Assembly (NCBI RefSeq): GCF_900109605.1
Contig: NZ_FOAM01000006.1
Coordinates: forward strand, 287,108 to 351,107
DNA length: 64,000 nt
Reading direction: 5' to 3'
DNA from: Xaviernesmea oryzae
Lineage (GTDB): Bacteria; Pseudomonadota; Alphaproteobacteria; Rhizobiales; Rhizobiaceae
A model generated the notes under the pieces. It made no database searches. It was not told where the DNA came from and worked only from the letters and a program-made list of their open reading frames with translations. Positions 16,186 to 25,649 of the stretch are shown here, piece by piece; the first letter of the stretch is position 1; each line of letters opens with the position of its first letter. Position numbers and translations under genes: made by a program.

Positions 16186-18513
16186 TCAATCCGGCACGCG
16201 CAGAAGCCGAAGCGCGTTCATCGTCACCAGAACCGTCGCCCCGGTATCGGCAAGAATGGCAGGCCAGAGGCCGGTGATGCCGATCAGCGTCGTCACCAGG
16301 AAGACGGCCTTGAGGCCGAGCGCGATCGTGATGTTCTCGCCGATATTGCGCATGGTCCGGCGCGACAGCTGCACCATGCGGGCGACATCGCCAACCCGCC
16401 CATGCAGGATCGCCGCATCGGCCGTTTCCAGCGCTACGTCGGTGCCGCCGCCCATGGCCATGCCGAGATCGGCGGCGGCAAGCGCGGGCGCATCATTGAT
16501 CCCGTCGCCGACCTTGCCGACCACCAGTCCCTCGCGCTTGAAGTCGCCGACGATGCGCTGCTTGTCCTCCGGCATTAGTTCCGCACGCACGTCGATGCCG
16601 AGCGTGCGGCCGATGGCATTGGCCGTGCGGGCATTGTCGCCCGTCAGCATCACCGTGCGGATGCCGAGATCGGACAGTGCCTTGAGGCCGGCTGCGGCGT
16701 CCTCGCGCGGCTCGTCGCGCATGGCGATGCCGCCGGCAAGCTGACCATCGACCACCAGAAGCGAGACCGTCTTGCCCTCATCGTTGAGCGCACTGATCTG
16801 CGCGGAGACGGCTGCCGGCACCGTAGTCTTTTCGCCCGCCGAGCGCGGCGAGCCGAGATAGACGTCGCGGCCCTCGACCCGCGCGGCCACGCCCTTGCCG
16901 CCCAATGCGTGCGCGCTTTGTGCGGATGGCAGCGCAATGCCATCCTTTTCGGCGCGTGCCAGAATGGCCAGAGCGAGCGGATGGCTGGAGCCGGTTTCCA
17001 AAGCGCCGGCAAGGCGCAGAACCTCGCGCTCGTCGCGGTCGAAGGCGAGGATGTCGGTGACATCAGGCTTGCCGCGCGTCAGCGTGCCGGTCTTGTCGAG
17101 CGCGACGAGCTGAAGCTTGCCGGCCTGTTCCAGCACCGCGCCGCCCTTCAGCAGAAGACCGCGCCGGGCACCCGCCGAGAGCGAGGCGGCAATCGCGGCC
17201 GGCGTCGAGATGACAAGCGCGCAGGGGCAGCCGATCAGGAGGATGGCCAGCGCCTTGTAGACCCATTCGCCCCAGGCTCCGCCAAAAGCAAGCGGCGGGA
17301 TGAGCGCCACCAAGGCAGCCAGCGCCACGACGCCAGGCGTGTAATAGCGCGAGAAGCGATCGATGAAGCGCTCGGTCGGCGCCTTGGATTCCTGCGCCTC
17401 TTCTACTAGGCGCACGACGCGGGCAATGGTGTTGTCGGCCGCCGCCGCCGTGACCCGCACGGTCAGCGCCGCATCGCCATTGACCGTCCCGGCAAAGACT
17501 GTGTCATCGACGCCCTTGGAGACAGGCACGCTTTCACCCGTAACAGACGCTTCGTCCACGGCGCTCTGGCCCTCGACGATCACCCCATCGGCCGAAATGC
17601 GCTCGCCGGGGCGCACGAGGATCAGCGTGCCGATCTCGAGCGATTCGGCCGGCACCTCTTCCGTCTTGCCATTGGCGAGCCGCAAAGCCTTCTTCGGCAC
17701 CAGAGTCGTCAGAGACTGGATGCTCGCACGCGCCCGGCCGGCCGCCACCCCTTCCAGAAGCTCGCCGACGAGGAAGAGGAACACCACGGCGGCGGCTTCT
17801 TCCGTTGCGTTGATGACGATCGCGCCGATGGCGGCGATGGTCATCAGCATCTCGATGGAAAAGGGTGTGCCGGCGAAGGCGGCAAGCACCGCACGCCGCG
17901 CGATGGGCACGAGGCCAACGGCCATGGCCAGCAGAAAGGCATAGGATGCAATCGACGGAACGAGATGGCCGATCCCATAGGCAGCCGCCAGCGCCAGCCC
18001 GGAGAAAATGGTCAGCCGTCCCTTGGCGCTCGCCCACCAGGGGCCGTTCGTCGGGCCGTGATCATGGCCATGCAGGCCCGAAACGGCCGGCGCGGCAGTG
18101 TCATGGCTATGGCTATGGCTATGATCGTGATGATCATGCCCGGCATGATCGTGGCTAGGCTGGTCATGACCGTCATGATCATGCTCCCCATGCTTATGGC
18201 CTGCATGGTCATGCGCATGCCCGGCGCAGCAGCCCGCGCCGGACGGTGTGTCCTCAACGATAACGGAACCGGCCTGCGCCCGCGCAGTCGGTGCAGCGAG
18301 GCGCACGGTTTTGTAGCCAAGCCGCGTCACTTGGCTTTCGATCGCTGGCAGGTCGGTGGTATCGCCATGGTGAATGGTCATCGTGCCCGATGTCACGGAG
18401 ACGGCGACATCCGCCACGCCGGAATGCCGCCGCACCGCCGTATCGATCTTCGCCGCGCAGGAGGCGCAATCCATGCCCTCCACCCGAAATCGCGTCTGAC
18501 GTTGCTCGCTCAT
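16186..18513 (-). CDS. heavy-metal translocating P1B-type ATPase (Zn/Cd exporter type)
   Basis: A 775-residue inner-membrane metal exporter. The N-terminal HMA domain has GMDCASCAAK (residues 13-22). A His/Asp-rich linker of repeated HDH/HGH units covers about residues 95-150. Membrane helices follow, with the CPC motif in LIGCPCALVISTP, the phosphorylation site DKTGTLTRG, and GDGINDAPALAAADLG in the hinge. The CPC motif with this layout is typical of ZntA/CadA zinc, cadmium and lead pumps; no adjacent regulator is seen. The upstream region has a MerR-type promoter (18540-18570), which fits metal-induced transcription. Confidence 0.93.
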   Translation of the reverse strand: MSEQRQTRFRVEGMDCASCAAKIDTAVRRHSGVADVAVSVTSGTMTIHHGDTTDLPAIESQVTRLGYKTVRLAAPTARAQAGSVIVEDTPSGAGCCAGHAHDHAGHKHGEHDHDGHDQPSHDHAGHDHHDHSHSHSHDTAAPAVSGLHGHDHGPTNGPWWASAKGRLTIFSGLALAAAYGIGHLVPSIASYAFLLAMAVGLVPIARRAVLAAFAGTPFSIEMLMTIAAIGAIVINATEEAAAVVFLFLVGELLEGVAAGRARASIQSLTTLVPKKALRLANGKTEEVPAESLEIGTLILVRPGERISADGVIVEGQSAVDEASVTGESVPVSKGVDDTVFAGTVNGDAALTVRVTAAAADNTIARVVRLVEEAQESKAPTERFIDRFSRYYTPGVVALAALVALIPPLAFGGAWGEWVYKALAILLIGCPCALVISTPAAIAASLSAGARRGLLLKGGAVLEQAGKLQLVALDKTGTLTRGKPDVTDILAFDRDEREVLRLAGALETGSSHPLALAILARAEKDGIALPSAQSAHALGGKGVAARVEGRDVYLGSPRSAGEKTTVPAAVSAQISALNDEGKTVSLLVVDGQLAGGIAMRDEPREDAAAGLKALSDLGIRTVMLTGDNARTANAIGRTLGIDVRAELMPEDKQRIVGDFKREGLVVGKVGDGINDAPALAAADLGMAMGGGTDVALETADAAILHGRVGDVARMVQLSRRTMRNIGENITIALGLKAVFLVTTLIGITGLWPAILADTGATVLVTMNALRLLRVPD

Positions 18514-18539
18514 AGGTCGCTCCCATGCTTGTCACAGCA

Positions 18540-18570
18540 GGTAAACCACCTCTAGTGACTAGAGAGGCAA
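18540..18570 (-). promoter_or_regulatory. MerR-type promoter of the metal-ATPase gene
   Basis: On the minus strand there is a -35-like TTGCCT (18565-18570), a 19-bp spacer and a -10-like TTTACC (18540-18545). The spacer contains CTCTAG-TGA-CTAGAG (plus strand 18550-18564), a perfect inverted repeat. The over-long 19-bp spacer with a centred palindrome is the hallmark of MerR-family (ZntR/CadR) activated promoters. The ATPase start is 27 bp downstream. No merR gene is in the window. Confidence 0.75.
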
Positions 18571-18599
18571 GAGCGAAAATCCAAAAATCGCTTCTATCG

Positions 18600-19532
18600 T
18601 CAGGCGGGATCGCGCAGGAGGTCGAACATCAGCTTGAAGAAGCGGTCGGCATCCACCTCATAGGCGATGCGGGCATTGTCCTCCTCGCCCCGCTCCTTCC
18701 AGAAGTCCGCCACCGTCGCGCCGAAGGCATAGGTGCCGCCGAGATCGACGCCGATATGGGCCGGCCGCGTGCGCACCAGAGTGGGGTCGATCACCAGCGC
18801 CAGGGCCAGCGGATCATGCATGGCACCGCCGACACCCATGGAATTGCGGTGGAGCTTTTCATAGAAGCGCAGCCAGTCCATCACGAGGCGGCCGAGCTCG
18901 GTGTCGATGGTGGCGAGTTCCTCATATTGCGGCGTTTCGATCAGCACCTGCATGGTCACGTCGAGACCAACCATGGTGATCGGCACGCGCGCATCGAGCA
19001 CGATCTTCAGCGCTTCCGGATCGCAGAAGGCGTTGAATTCGGTCGGGGTGATGATCTCGCTCTTGCGATAGAAGACGCCGCCCATCCAGATCAGCTCCTT
19101 GATCTTGGGCAGCACCTCCGGATGTTTCAGCACGAGCAGGCCGATATTACTGAGCGGGCCGGTGGCCACGACGATCATCGGCTCGGACGAAGCCGCCAGC
19201 TTCTCGGCCAGGAAATCCACCGCATGCTGCGGCACGGGATCGCGCTTCGGCATGGGCAGATAGGGAGATCCTTCCAGCCCGCTCGGCCCATCGGCCGTGC
19301 CGAGCACGAGCGGACGGGCGAGCGGACGCACGCAGCCGGCCGCCACAGGAACGTCGCCCGCGCCGATGAAATCGAGAATGCGGATGGCGTTGGAGGTGGT
19401 CTTGTCCAGTTCGGCATTGCCGCAGGTCGTGGTCACGCCCAGAAGTTCGATATCGGGCGAACGATGCGCCATCACAAGCGCGATGGCGTCATCATGGCCG
19501 GGGTCGCAGTCATAGAGGATAGGGGTCGGCAT
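18600..19532 (-). CDS. nucleoside hydrolase (inosine/uridine-preferring family)
   Basis: A 310-residue enzyme that splits the N-glycosidic bond of ribonucleosides to base and ribose. The Ca-binding DxDxxxDD motif is at the N-terminus (LYDCDPGHDDAIALVMAHRS). The second family stretch is GGVFYRKSEIITPTEFNAF, with the later GGAMHDPLALALVIDP carrying the C-terminal Asp ligand. It is the last gene of the leftward BMP transporter operon, 15 bp after a second nucleoside hydrolase. Substrate preference cannot be read from sequence. Confidence 0.92.
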   Translation of the reverse strand: MPTPILYDCDPGHDDAIALVMAHRSPDIELLGVTTTCGNAELDKTTSNAIRILDFIGAGDVPVAAGCVRPLARPLVLGTADGPSGLEGSPYLPMPKRDPVPQHAVDFLAEKLAASSEPMIVVATGPLSNIGLLVLKHPEVLPKIKELIWMGGVFYRKSEIITPTEFNAFCDPEALKIVLDARVPITMVGLDVTMQVLIETPQYEELATIDTELGRLVMDWLRFYEKLHRNSMGVGGAMHDPLALALVIDPTLVRTRPAHIGVDLGGTYAFGATVADFWKERGEEDNARIAYEVDADRFFKLMFDLLRDPA

Positions 19533-19547
19533 GGCAGGTCAAATCCC

Positions 19548-20567
19548 TCAGGCTGCGGCGCGCGCGTAGCGGGCCATGGTCGTCTTGAACATGTCGAGGA
19601 AGCGGCGGCCGTCGAGACCGGTGGCAATCCGCGTGGTCTTCGGCCCATCGCCGCCCGGCAGGATCTGGTGGCCGCGGTAGGCAACCGTCTGCCCGCGCGC
19701 CACGCCCTTTTCGAGCACCACATCCATGAACAGGGGATCCGTGGTCTTCACCAGGTCCGGCGCAATCGCCAGCGCCACCGTGATCACGTCATCCATGGGA
19801 AAGCCGACCAGGCCGAAGAATTCGCGCCAGATGTCGATATAGATCGGGAAGACATGCTGGATCATCGCGATCACCGGATTGTCGGCGCCATCGGCCAGCA
19901 TGTCGGCGATATCGTCACGGGTCAGCATGCTATCGGCCACGCGATTGTCCTCGCAAATATCGAGCGGCACGAGGATCTTGTCGCAGTCGGCATTGAGCAC
20001 GATGCGCGCGGCCTCCGGATCGGCCCAGATATTATATTCCGACAGCGGCGTCATATTGCCCGGCGTGGTGAAATTGCCGCCGAGCACCAGCATGTTCTTC
20101 AGGAGTTTCGGCAGCTCCGGCTCTTGCAGGATGGCCATGGCCGCGTTGGTGGTCGGGCCCGTCGTCACCAAAGTGATCTCGCCGGGATTGGCCTTCGCGG
20201 TGTCGATGATGAAATCCACGGCATGGCCCGGAGTCGCCTTGCGCTTGGGCTCGGGCGCGGGCGGATTGAAGGTCTTCAGACGGTCGCCGAAGCGCGCCGT
20301 CAGCCGCTTCTCGAAATGGACGGGCGCTTCCATGTCCGCCTTGGAATGGCCGAGGATCGGCCGCCAGGCGCCGGCATGGACGGGGATGTGATCGCGGCCG
20401 GCGAGCGACAGCGTGTTGAGCACGACGTCGGTGACCTGCTTGATCGGTCCGGCCGCGCCGGTCGTGGTGGTCACCCCTTCGAGCTGGATCTCGGGATGGG
20501 CGGCGGCGAAGAGCACGGCGAGAATGTCGTCGCCGGCGGAATCCACGTCGAGAATGATGCGCTGCAT
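19548..20567 (-). CDS. nucleoside hydrolase, second paralogue
   Basis: A 339-residue nucleoside hydrolase, divergent from its neighbour. The metal site is LDVDSAGDDILAVLFAA, and the family segments LVLGGNFTTPGNMTPLSEYN and FPMDDVITVALAIAP follow. It has a longer insertion around residues 90-120 (rich in Pro/Lys). It is placed between the permease gene (30-bp gap) and the other hydrolase, which suggests two enzymes with different base preferences acting on nucleosides brought in by the BMP transporter. Confidence 0.91.
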   Translation of the reverse strand: MQRIILDVDSAGDDILAVLFAAAHPEIQLEGVTTTTGAAGPIKQVTDVVLNTLSLAGRDHIPVHAGAWRPILGHSKADMEAPVHFEKRLTARFGDRLKTFNPPAPEPKRKATPGHAVDFIIDTAKANPGEITLVTTGPTTNAAMAILQEPELPKLLKNMLVLGGNFTTPGNMTPLSEYNIWADPEAARIVLNADCDKILVPLDICEDNRVADSMLTRDDIADMLADGADNPVIAMIQHVFPIYIDIWREFFGLVGFPMDDVITVALAIAPDLVKTTDPLFMDVVLEKGVARGQTVAYRGHQILPGGDGPKTTRIATGLDGRRFLDMFKTTMARYARAAA

Positions 20568-20597
20568 GGAAAAACCTTGAGGAAGTGAAGCTTCGGA

Positions 20598-21584
20598 TCA
20601 GGAACGGGTGGAGGAGCTCTCGCGCTCCGGCGAGACGGAGAGCGCCCGGCGCATGGTCTCCAGCGTCTCGCGGATCGTTTTCGGCCGCGCCCGCCAGGAG
20701 AGCGCGAAGAGCGCGACCAGCGCCACTGCATAGGGCACGGCTAGCACCAGATAGGACGGGAAACCGAAGGTCTGAAGCCGCAGCGACAGCGCATCGGCAA
20801 AGCCGAACAGCAGGCAGCCGGCCAGCACCTTCAACGGATCGCCCGCGGAAAAGATCAGGATCGCCACGGCCATGAAGCCTCGGCCGGCCGACATGTTTTC
20901 CGTGAACATGGTGATGTAGCCGAGCGACATATGCGCCCCCGCCAACCCCGCCATCAGGCCGCAGAGGAGCGAGGCGGTGTAGCGCACGCGGGCGATTGAA
21001 ATGCCCAAGGCCTCCGCCGCTTCGGGCTTCTCGCCGACGACGCGGATATAGAGACCGAGCCGGGTGCGCCCATAGATGAGAAGCATGGCGGGCACGGCCA
21101 GGAAAGCCACATAGACGAGCGGCGTGTAGCCGGAGATCAGCTGCGCGGCGTTGAACCCTAAGAGATCGCGCGCGCCGGGCACCTGAACCTTCGGCAGGCC
21201 GACAATGCCGCGCCCGACGATCGAGCCGCGCGTGCCGAAGATCGCCTTCATCAGCGAGATCGTCATGCCGCCGGCGAGGATATTCAGCGCAAGGCCGACC
21301 ACCACCTCGTTGGCACGAAAGCTGACGACCAGAACGGCGTAGACCAGCGCGAAGACGAGCGCCGCCGCAACGCCGATCACGAGACCGCCGACCGAGGAGC
21401 CGGTATAGATCGAGCCGATGACCGCGAAGAAGGCAGCGATCAGCATCTGCCCTTCGAGACCGATATTGAAGATGCCGGCCTTGGTGGTGAAGGAGCCGCC
21501 GAGCGCGACCAGCAGGATCGGCGTGGTGGTGCGAATGGTCGCCACCAGCAGCGCGACGTTGAACAGGCTGCCTAGAACTTCCAT
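20598..21584 (-). CDS. ABC transporter permease, nucleoside-type (BMP system)
   Basis: A 328-residue inner-membrane permease of the branched-chain/BMP transporter class (BPD_transp_2-like). Starts MEVLGSLFNVALLVATIR. Many hydrophobic helices follow; the family segment ITTKAG-like region reads GGSFTTKAGIFNIGLEGQM, and ALGISIARVRYTASLLCG lies in the cytoplasmic loop. It overlaps the previous permease gene by 13 bp. Together the two permeases form the channel for the substrate delivered by the BMP lipoprotein-type binding protein. Confidence 0.9.
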   Translation of the reverse strand: MEVLGSLFNVALLVATIRTTTPILLVALGGSFTTKAGIFNIGLEGQMLIAAFFAVIGSIYTGSSVGGLVIGVAAALVFALVYAVLVVSFRANEVVVGLALNILAGGMTISLMKAIFGTRGSIVGRGIVGLPKVQVPGARDLLGFNAAQLISGYTPLVYVAFLAVPAMLLIYGRTRLGLYIRVVGEKPEAAEALGISIARVRYTASLLCGLMAGLAGAHMSLGYITMFTENMSAGRGFMAVAILIFSAGDPLKVLAGCLLFGFADALSLRLQTFGFPSYLVLAVPYAVALVALFALSWRARPKTIRETLETMRRALSVSPERESSSTRS

Positions 21585-22627
21585 CGGCGCTCTCCGGTAC
21601 GGTCGCCACGCCGGCGCATCAGAAGATCGGCCGAGACGGCGAGGATGATCAGGGCCTGGATCACGGTGATGATCTCCCGCGAGGCCGTGGTGTCGACTTC
21701 GAGCAGCAGTGAACCGGCCCGAAGCGCGCCGAAGAACAGCGCGGTGAAGATCGTACCGATGGGCGAGCCATTGGCCAGAAGCGCGGCAATCACCCCGTCG
21801 AAGCCGAAGCCGGGGGCAAAGCCCTCCATGAAGCGGTGATGCACGCCGAGCGTTTCCACGCCGCCGGCCAGGCCGCCGACGGCCCCGGAGACGAGCAGCA
21901 CGCCGAAGCCGACCTTGCGGACATTGATGCCGCCATATTCGGCGAATTTCGGCGCGGAGCCGACCATGGTGACCGCATAGCCCTTGGCCGTCCAGCGGAA
22001 GAACAAAGCGGTGGCGATGGCAAGCGCGATGCCGATCAGGAGGCCGATATTGAGCCGCGAGAAGGAGAAGAGCTCCGGCAGATAGGCGCTTTCCAGGATC
22101 GGCGGCGTTTCCGACCAGCCGCCCGGCCGCTTGAACAGGAAGATGGTGAAATAGGAGGTGAGCAGGGTCGCAATGTAATTCGCAAGGATGGTCGAGACCA
22201 CCTCGTTCGTGCCGAACCGCACCCGGAAGAAGGCGGGGATCGCAACCCAGGCCGCCCCGGCGACGACCGCCAGCAGCATGGCAACAAGCACATGCAGCAC
22301 GGGCGGCAGGGAGAAGGCGAAGCCGACCCAGGCGGCGGCAAAACCGCCGAGAAAGAGCTGGCCCTCGATGCCGACATTGAACATGCCGCCGCGAAGGCCG
22401 ATGCAGGCGGCAATGCCGCAGATCAGGATCGGCGTCGTCTGCAACAGCGTGCCGGCGATCTTCTCGGCATCGCCAAAAGCGCCGCGCATCAGCGTCATGA
22501 ACACGGCAACCGGGCTTTCGTCGATCATCAGGATGATCACGGCGCCGAGCGCGAGCGCGATGACAAAGGCAAGGGCCTGGCCGGCAAGCGTGCGCAGCAG
22601 CCCGGAGGGAAGCGGCAGGGTCTTCAT
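21572..22627 (-). CDS. ABC transporter permease, nucleoside-type (BMP system), first permease
   Basis: A 351-residue permease paralogous to the next gene. The shared motif is GLRGGMFNVGIEGQLFLGG, and the loop region reads PKFAEYGGINVRKVGFGVLL. The start overlaps the end of the ATPase gene by 4 bp, and the end overlaps the second permease by 13 bp, so the three genes are translationally coupled. The C-terminus is basic (LLMRRRGDRTGERRWKF). Confidence 0.9.
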   Translation of the reverse strand: MKTLPLPSGLLRTLAGQALAFVIALALGAVIILMIDESPVAVFMTLMRGAFGDAEKIAGTLLQTTPILICGIAACIGLRGGMFNVGIEGQLFLGGFAAAWVGFAFSLPPVLHVLVAMLLAVVAGAAWVAIPAFFRVRFGTNEVVSTILANYIATLLTSYFTIFLFKRPGGWSETPPILESAYLPELFSFSRLNIGLLIGIALAIATALFFRWTAKGYAVTMVGSAPKFAEYGGINVRKVGFGVLLVSGAVGGLAGGVETLGVHHRFMEGFAPGFGFDGVIAALLANGSPIGTIFTALFFGALRAGSLLLEVDTTASREIITVIQALIILAVSADLLMRRRGDRTGERRWKF

Positions 22628-24225
22628 CGGACCTCCTCGGATGCCGGAGGGCGGGGGAAAGCGGGGGCAGCGGCAGCACCTATCGGGTCGATGCCGGTCG
22701 AGGGATCGACAGGGGTGGCAGGATCGACGCCGGCCATCATCAGGCCGATCGCCTCCTCGTCCATGGCCTCGCCATCGACCTCGCCCATGATCCGGCCGTC
22801 GAACATCACGAGGATGCGGTCGGCAAGGGCCGCGAGTTCGTCGAGCTGGGTCGAGATCAGCAGGATGGCCCGGCCCTGGTCGCGCTGGCGCATGATCTCG
22901 TCATGGATCGCCTCCTGCGCGCCGATATCGACGCCGCGCGTCGGCTGGTCGATCAGGAGCACGTCGCCGCCGGCGGTGAACTCCCGCGCCAGAACCACCT
23001 TCTGGATATTGCCGCCTGAAAGGCTGCGCGCCGGATCCTTCGGGCCGCGCGCCCGGATGTCGAAACGCTTGATCAGCGCCCGCATCTCGGCATGTGCGGT
23101 GGCCCAGCTGAGGATGCCCCTGTGAGAAAAGGGCGCTTTATCCTGCCGGCCCATCAGCATATTGGCCGAGAGCGAGGCATTGCGGTCGACGCCGCGCACC
23201 ATGCGATCTCCCGGCACATGGGCCAGGCCGCGCGCGCGGATTTGCGCCGGCGCAAGGCCGAGCACCTCTTGGCCATGCAGGCGCACGCTGCCATGGCTTG
23301 GCGGGCGCAGGCCGGAGAGCACCTCGGCGAGCTCCGTCTGGCCATTGCCCGCCACGCCGGCAATGCCGAGAATTTCGCCGGATCGAACCGTCAGCGAGGC
23401 GGATTTCAGCATGGGCAGGCGCCGGTCGTCGCGCGCCCAGAGATCGGCAATCTCCAAGGCCGCCTTGCCGTCGACCGGCCCGCGCGGGCGACGATCGAAG
23501 CTAACGTCGCGACCGACCATCAGCCGCACCAGCTCGCGCTTCGACAGAGACGTCTTCGGCCGTGTCGCCACTACCTTGCCGTCGCGCAGCACGGTGACGG
23601 TGTCGGAGACCTCCATCACCTCTTCCAGATGGTGGGAGATGAAGATCACCGTCATGCCATCATCGACGAAGCTGCGCAGCGTGGCGAAGAGGTCGCGGCT
23701 TTCCTGCGGGGTCAGAACGGCCGTCGGCTCGTCCAGAATGATGGTACGGGCATCGCGCGCCAGCACCTTGAGAATCTCGATACGCTGCTCGATGCCGACG
23801 GAGAGGCCGGCGACACGTTCACTCGGATCGACGCGCAGGCCGAATTTCTGCGAGAGCACGCGGGTGCGCTCGATCTGGGCGGCGCGGTCGATCAGCCCGT
23901 TGCGGCGGATCTCCATGCCGAGAAAGATGTTGTCGGCCACCGTCAGCGACGGCACCAGCTTGAAATGCTGGTGAACCATGCCGAGCCCCTCGGCAATCGC
24001 CACTGCCGGGCTGTCGATGACCATCGCCTTGCCATTCAGCGCGATACGCCCCTCATCCGGCTGCAACAGGCCGAAGAGAATGTTCATCAGCGTCGTCTTG
24101 CCGGCGCCGTTCTCGCCAATGATGGCGTGGATTTCGCCACGGCGCACGGCAAGATCGATGCCGCTATTGGCGGTGAAGGCGCCGAAGCGCTTGGTGATCC
24201 CTTGGAGGTCTACGGCAAGATCCAT
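22624..24225 (-). CDS. ABC transporter ATP-binding protein with two nucleotide-binding domains
   Basis: A 533-residue fused double ATPase, as usual in BMP-type nucleoside importers. The first domain has Walker A GENGAGKTTL, signature LSVGIEQRIEILK and Walker B RTIILDEPTAVL. The second has a degenerate Walker A (GVAGNGQTEL), signature LSGGNIQKVVLAREF and DVLLIDQPTRGVD. A frame extends to a TTG at 24270, but the ATG at 24225 gives MDLAVDLQGITKRFGAF, the normal start. The C-terminal tail is Pro/Ala-rich. It lies 183 bp after the binding-protein gene, with a strong stem-loop between them. Confidence 0.92.
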   Translation of the reverse strand: MDLAVDLQGITKRFGAFTANSGIDLAVRRGEIHAIIGENGAGKTTLMNILFGLLQPDEGRIALNGKAMVIDSPAVAIAEGLGMVHQHFKLVPSLTVADNIFLGMEIRRNGLIDRAAQIERTRVLSQKFGLRVDPSERVAGLSVGIEQRIEILKVLARDARTIILDEPTAVLTPQESRDLFATLRSFVDDGMTVIFISHHLEEVMEVSDTVTVLRDGKVVATRPKTSLSKRELVRLMVGRDVSFDRRPRGPVDGKAALEIADLWARDDRRLPMLKSASLTVRSGEILGIAGVAGNGQTELAEVLSGLRPPSHGSVRLHGQEVLGLAPAQIRARGLAHVPGDRMVRGVDRNASLSANMLMGRQDKAPFSHRGILSWATAHAEMRALIKRFDIRARGPKDPARSLSGGNIQKVVLAREFTAGGDVLLIDQPTRGVDIGAQEAIHDEIMRQRDQGRAILLISTQLDELAALADRILVMFDGRIMGEVDGEAMDEEAIGLMMAGVDPATPVDPSTGIDPIGAAAAPAFPRPPASEEVR

Positions 24226-24371
24226 GGACGCATGCAATCCGTTCGGCACATGAATGCAGATTGTCGACAAAAAATGTCATTTTGAGGCGGCTGTCCATCC
24301 CGTAAGCCGGGAATGGCGAAAGCAGGCGGACGGAGGCTTGGCATCATCTGCTTGCTGGGCGCCGATGAAGA

Positions 24372-24394
24372 CCGGGCAGCGACAGGCTGCCCGG
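24372..24394 (-). other. intercistronic stem-loop after the binding-protein gene
   Basis: CCGGGCAGC-GACAG-GCTGCCCGG, 9-bp perfect stem, 15 bp past the end of the BMP binding-protein gene and before the ATPase. It has only a weak T-stretch (TCTTC). Such hairpins often protect the abundant binding-protein mRNA or partly stop transcription. Confidence 0.6.
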
Positions 24395-24408
24395 TGTCGC
24401 GAAAGCGC

Positions 24409-25410
24409 TTACTTGGCCCTGGCGATCTTGATCTTGCCGTCGGCGACGTCCTTGTGGATCGTCTCGAGCTTGGCCTTGATCTCGGCCGGCAGCTTGGCGG
24501 CAACATCCTCGCACATCTTCACCTCGACGCCGCCGGAGGCGAGATCGAAGGTGCGGGTGCCGGGGGTAACCTTCCGGCCTTCGACCTCGTCCTTGATGAT
24601 CGCATAAACCGCGACATCGCCGCGCTTGAGCATGGAGGCCAGCACATTGCCGGGCGCACTGGCGCACATGTCGATATCGACGCCGAGCGAATATTTGTCG
24701 GCCGTCGCACTGGCCTGCATCACGCCCTCGCCGGTCGGGCCGGCAACGTTATAGACGATATCGGCACCTTGGCCGTAGAGCGTCATCGCCAGTTCGCTGC
24801 CCTTGGCCGGATCGTCGAAGGTGCCGGCGAAGACGGAGTTTACCTTCACATCGGGGGCTGCATATTTGGCGCCCTGCTCATAGCCGCCGAGGAAGTTGCG
24901 GATGACGGGAATGTCGCGACCGCCGACGAAGCCGATGGCCTTGCCCTCACCGATCTTGTCGAATTTCGGCCCGAGATCCTCGACCATGCCGGCCAGCGCG
25001 CCGGCAATGAAGGAGCCCTGCTCCTCGGCGAAATTGGCGTAGATCATCGTCTTGGAATCGAGAACGCCGTCGATGAAGACGAAACGCTGGTTGGGATATT
25101 GGGCGCTGACCTTCTGCAGCGCATCCACCAGCTCCCAGCCCATCACAAAGATGAGATCGTACTGGCCGCTCTTGGCAAGATTGGCAAATTGCTCTTCATA
25201 ATCGAGCGCACGGTTGCCAGTATCGACCAGCTTGAGGTCGATGCCGAAATCGGTTTTGGCCTTGTTCAGGCCGTTGACGATGGAGACGCCGAAGCCTTGG
25301 GCAAAATAGCCGGAGATGGCGGCGACATGGACTTTCTCGGCCGCGAAAGACGGCAAGGCCGATGCAGCCAGCACGACGCCGGCCGCCATAAGACGAGCGA
25401 AGAGTTTCAT
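24409..25410 (-). CDS. BMP family ABC transporter substrate-binding protein
   Basis: A 333-residue periplasmic protein of the BmpA/PnrA basic-membrane-protein family, which binds nucleosides. The signal peptide is MKLFARLMAAGVVLAASALP, with cleavage after SFA. Family features include SGQYDLIFVMGWELVDALQK, then GKAIGFVGGRDIPVIRNFLG and GADIVYNVAGPTGEGVMQA. The start at 25410 has GAGGG upstream. It is the first gene of the leftward importer operon. The gene set binding protein - double ATPase - two permeases - two nucleoside hydrolases supports purine or pyrimidine nucleoside uptake and cleavage. Confidence 0.92.
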   Translation of the reverse strand: MKLFARLMAAGVVLAASALPSFAAEKVHVAAISGYFAQGFGVSIVNGLNKAKTDFGIDLKLVDTGNRALDYEEQFANLAKSGQYDLIFVMGWELVDALQKVSAQYPNQRFVFIDGVLDSKTMIYANFAEEQGSFIAGALAGMVEDLGPKFDKIGEGKAIGFVGGRDIPVIRNFLGGYEQGAKYAAPDVKVNSVFAGTFDDPAKGSELAMTLYGQGADIVYNVAGPTGEGVMQASATADKYSLGVDIDMCASAPGNVLASMLKRGDVAVYAIIKDEVEGRKVTPGTRTFDLASGGVEVKMCEDVAAKLPAEIKAKLETIHKDVADGKIKIARAK

Positions 25411-25649
25411 TGCTGTTAATCCCTCTGGTAGCCTGTTCGGCAGGTCCATCACACCGGTCTATCGAGGCGCCGATTTAATTGATGGTCATATGAAGTTTGG
25501 TTTGAGCACGACGCCTTGTCAATCCCTCTCGGCGCGCTTTTCTCAGGTCGTTTTCCTGTGCAACTGCGTAAAACAGGTGCAATATGCGGAATAATTCCTC
25601 GTTTCATGCCGCAGCGCCACAAGCGCTTGACAAATTCCTGAGAGCGTAG

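Noticed and set aside
20598..22679. A 693-codon frame spanning both nucleoside permeases
   Set aside because: Only the last 328 codons are a permease; the upstream part is Arg/Pro-rich shadow of the other permease, which is in another frame. The start at 21584 is used instead.
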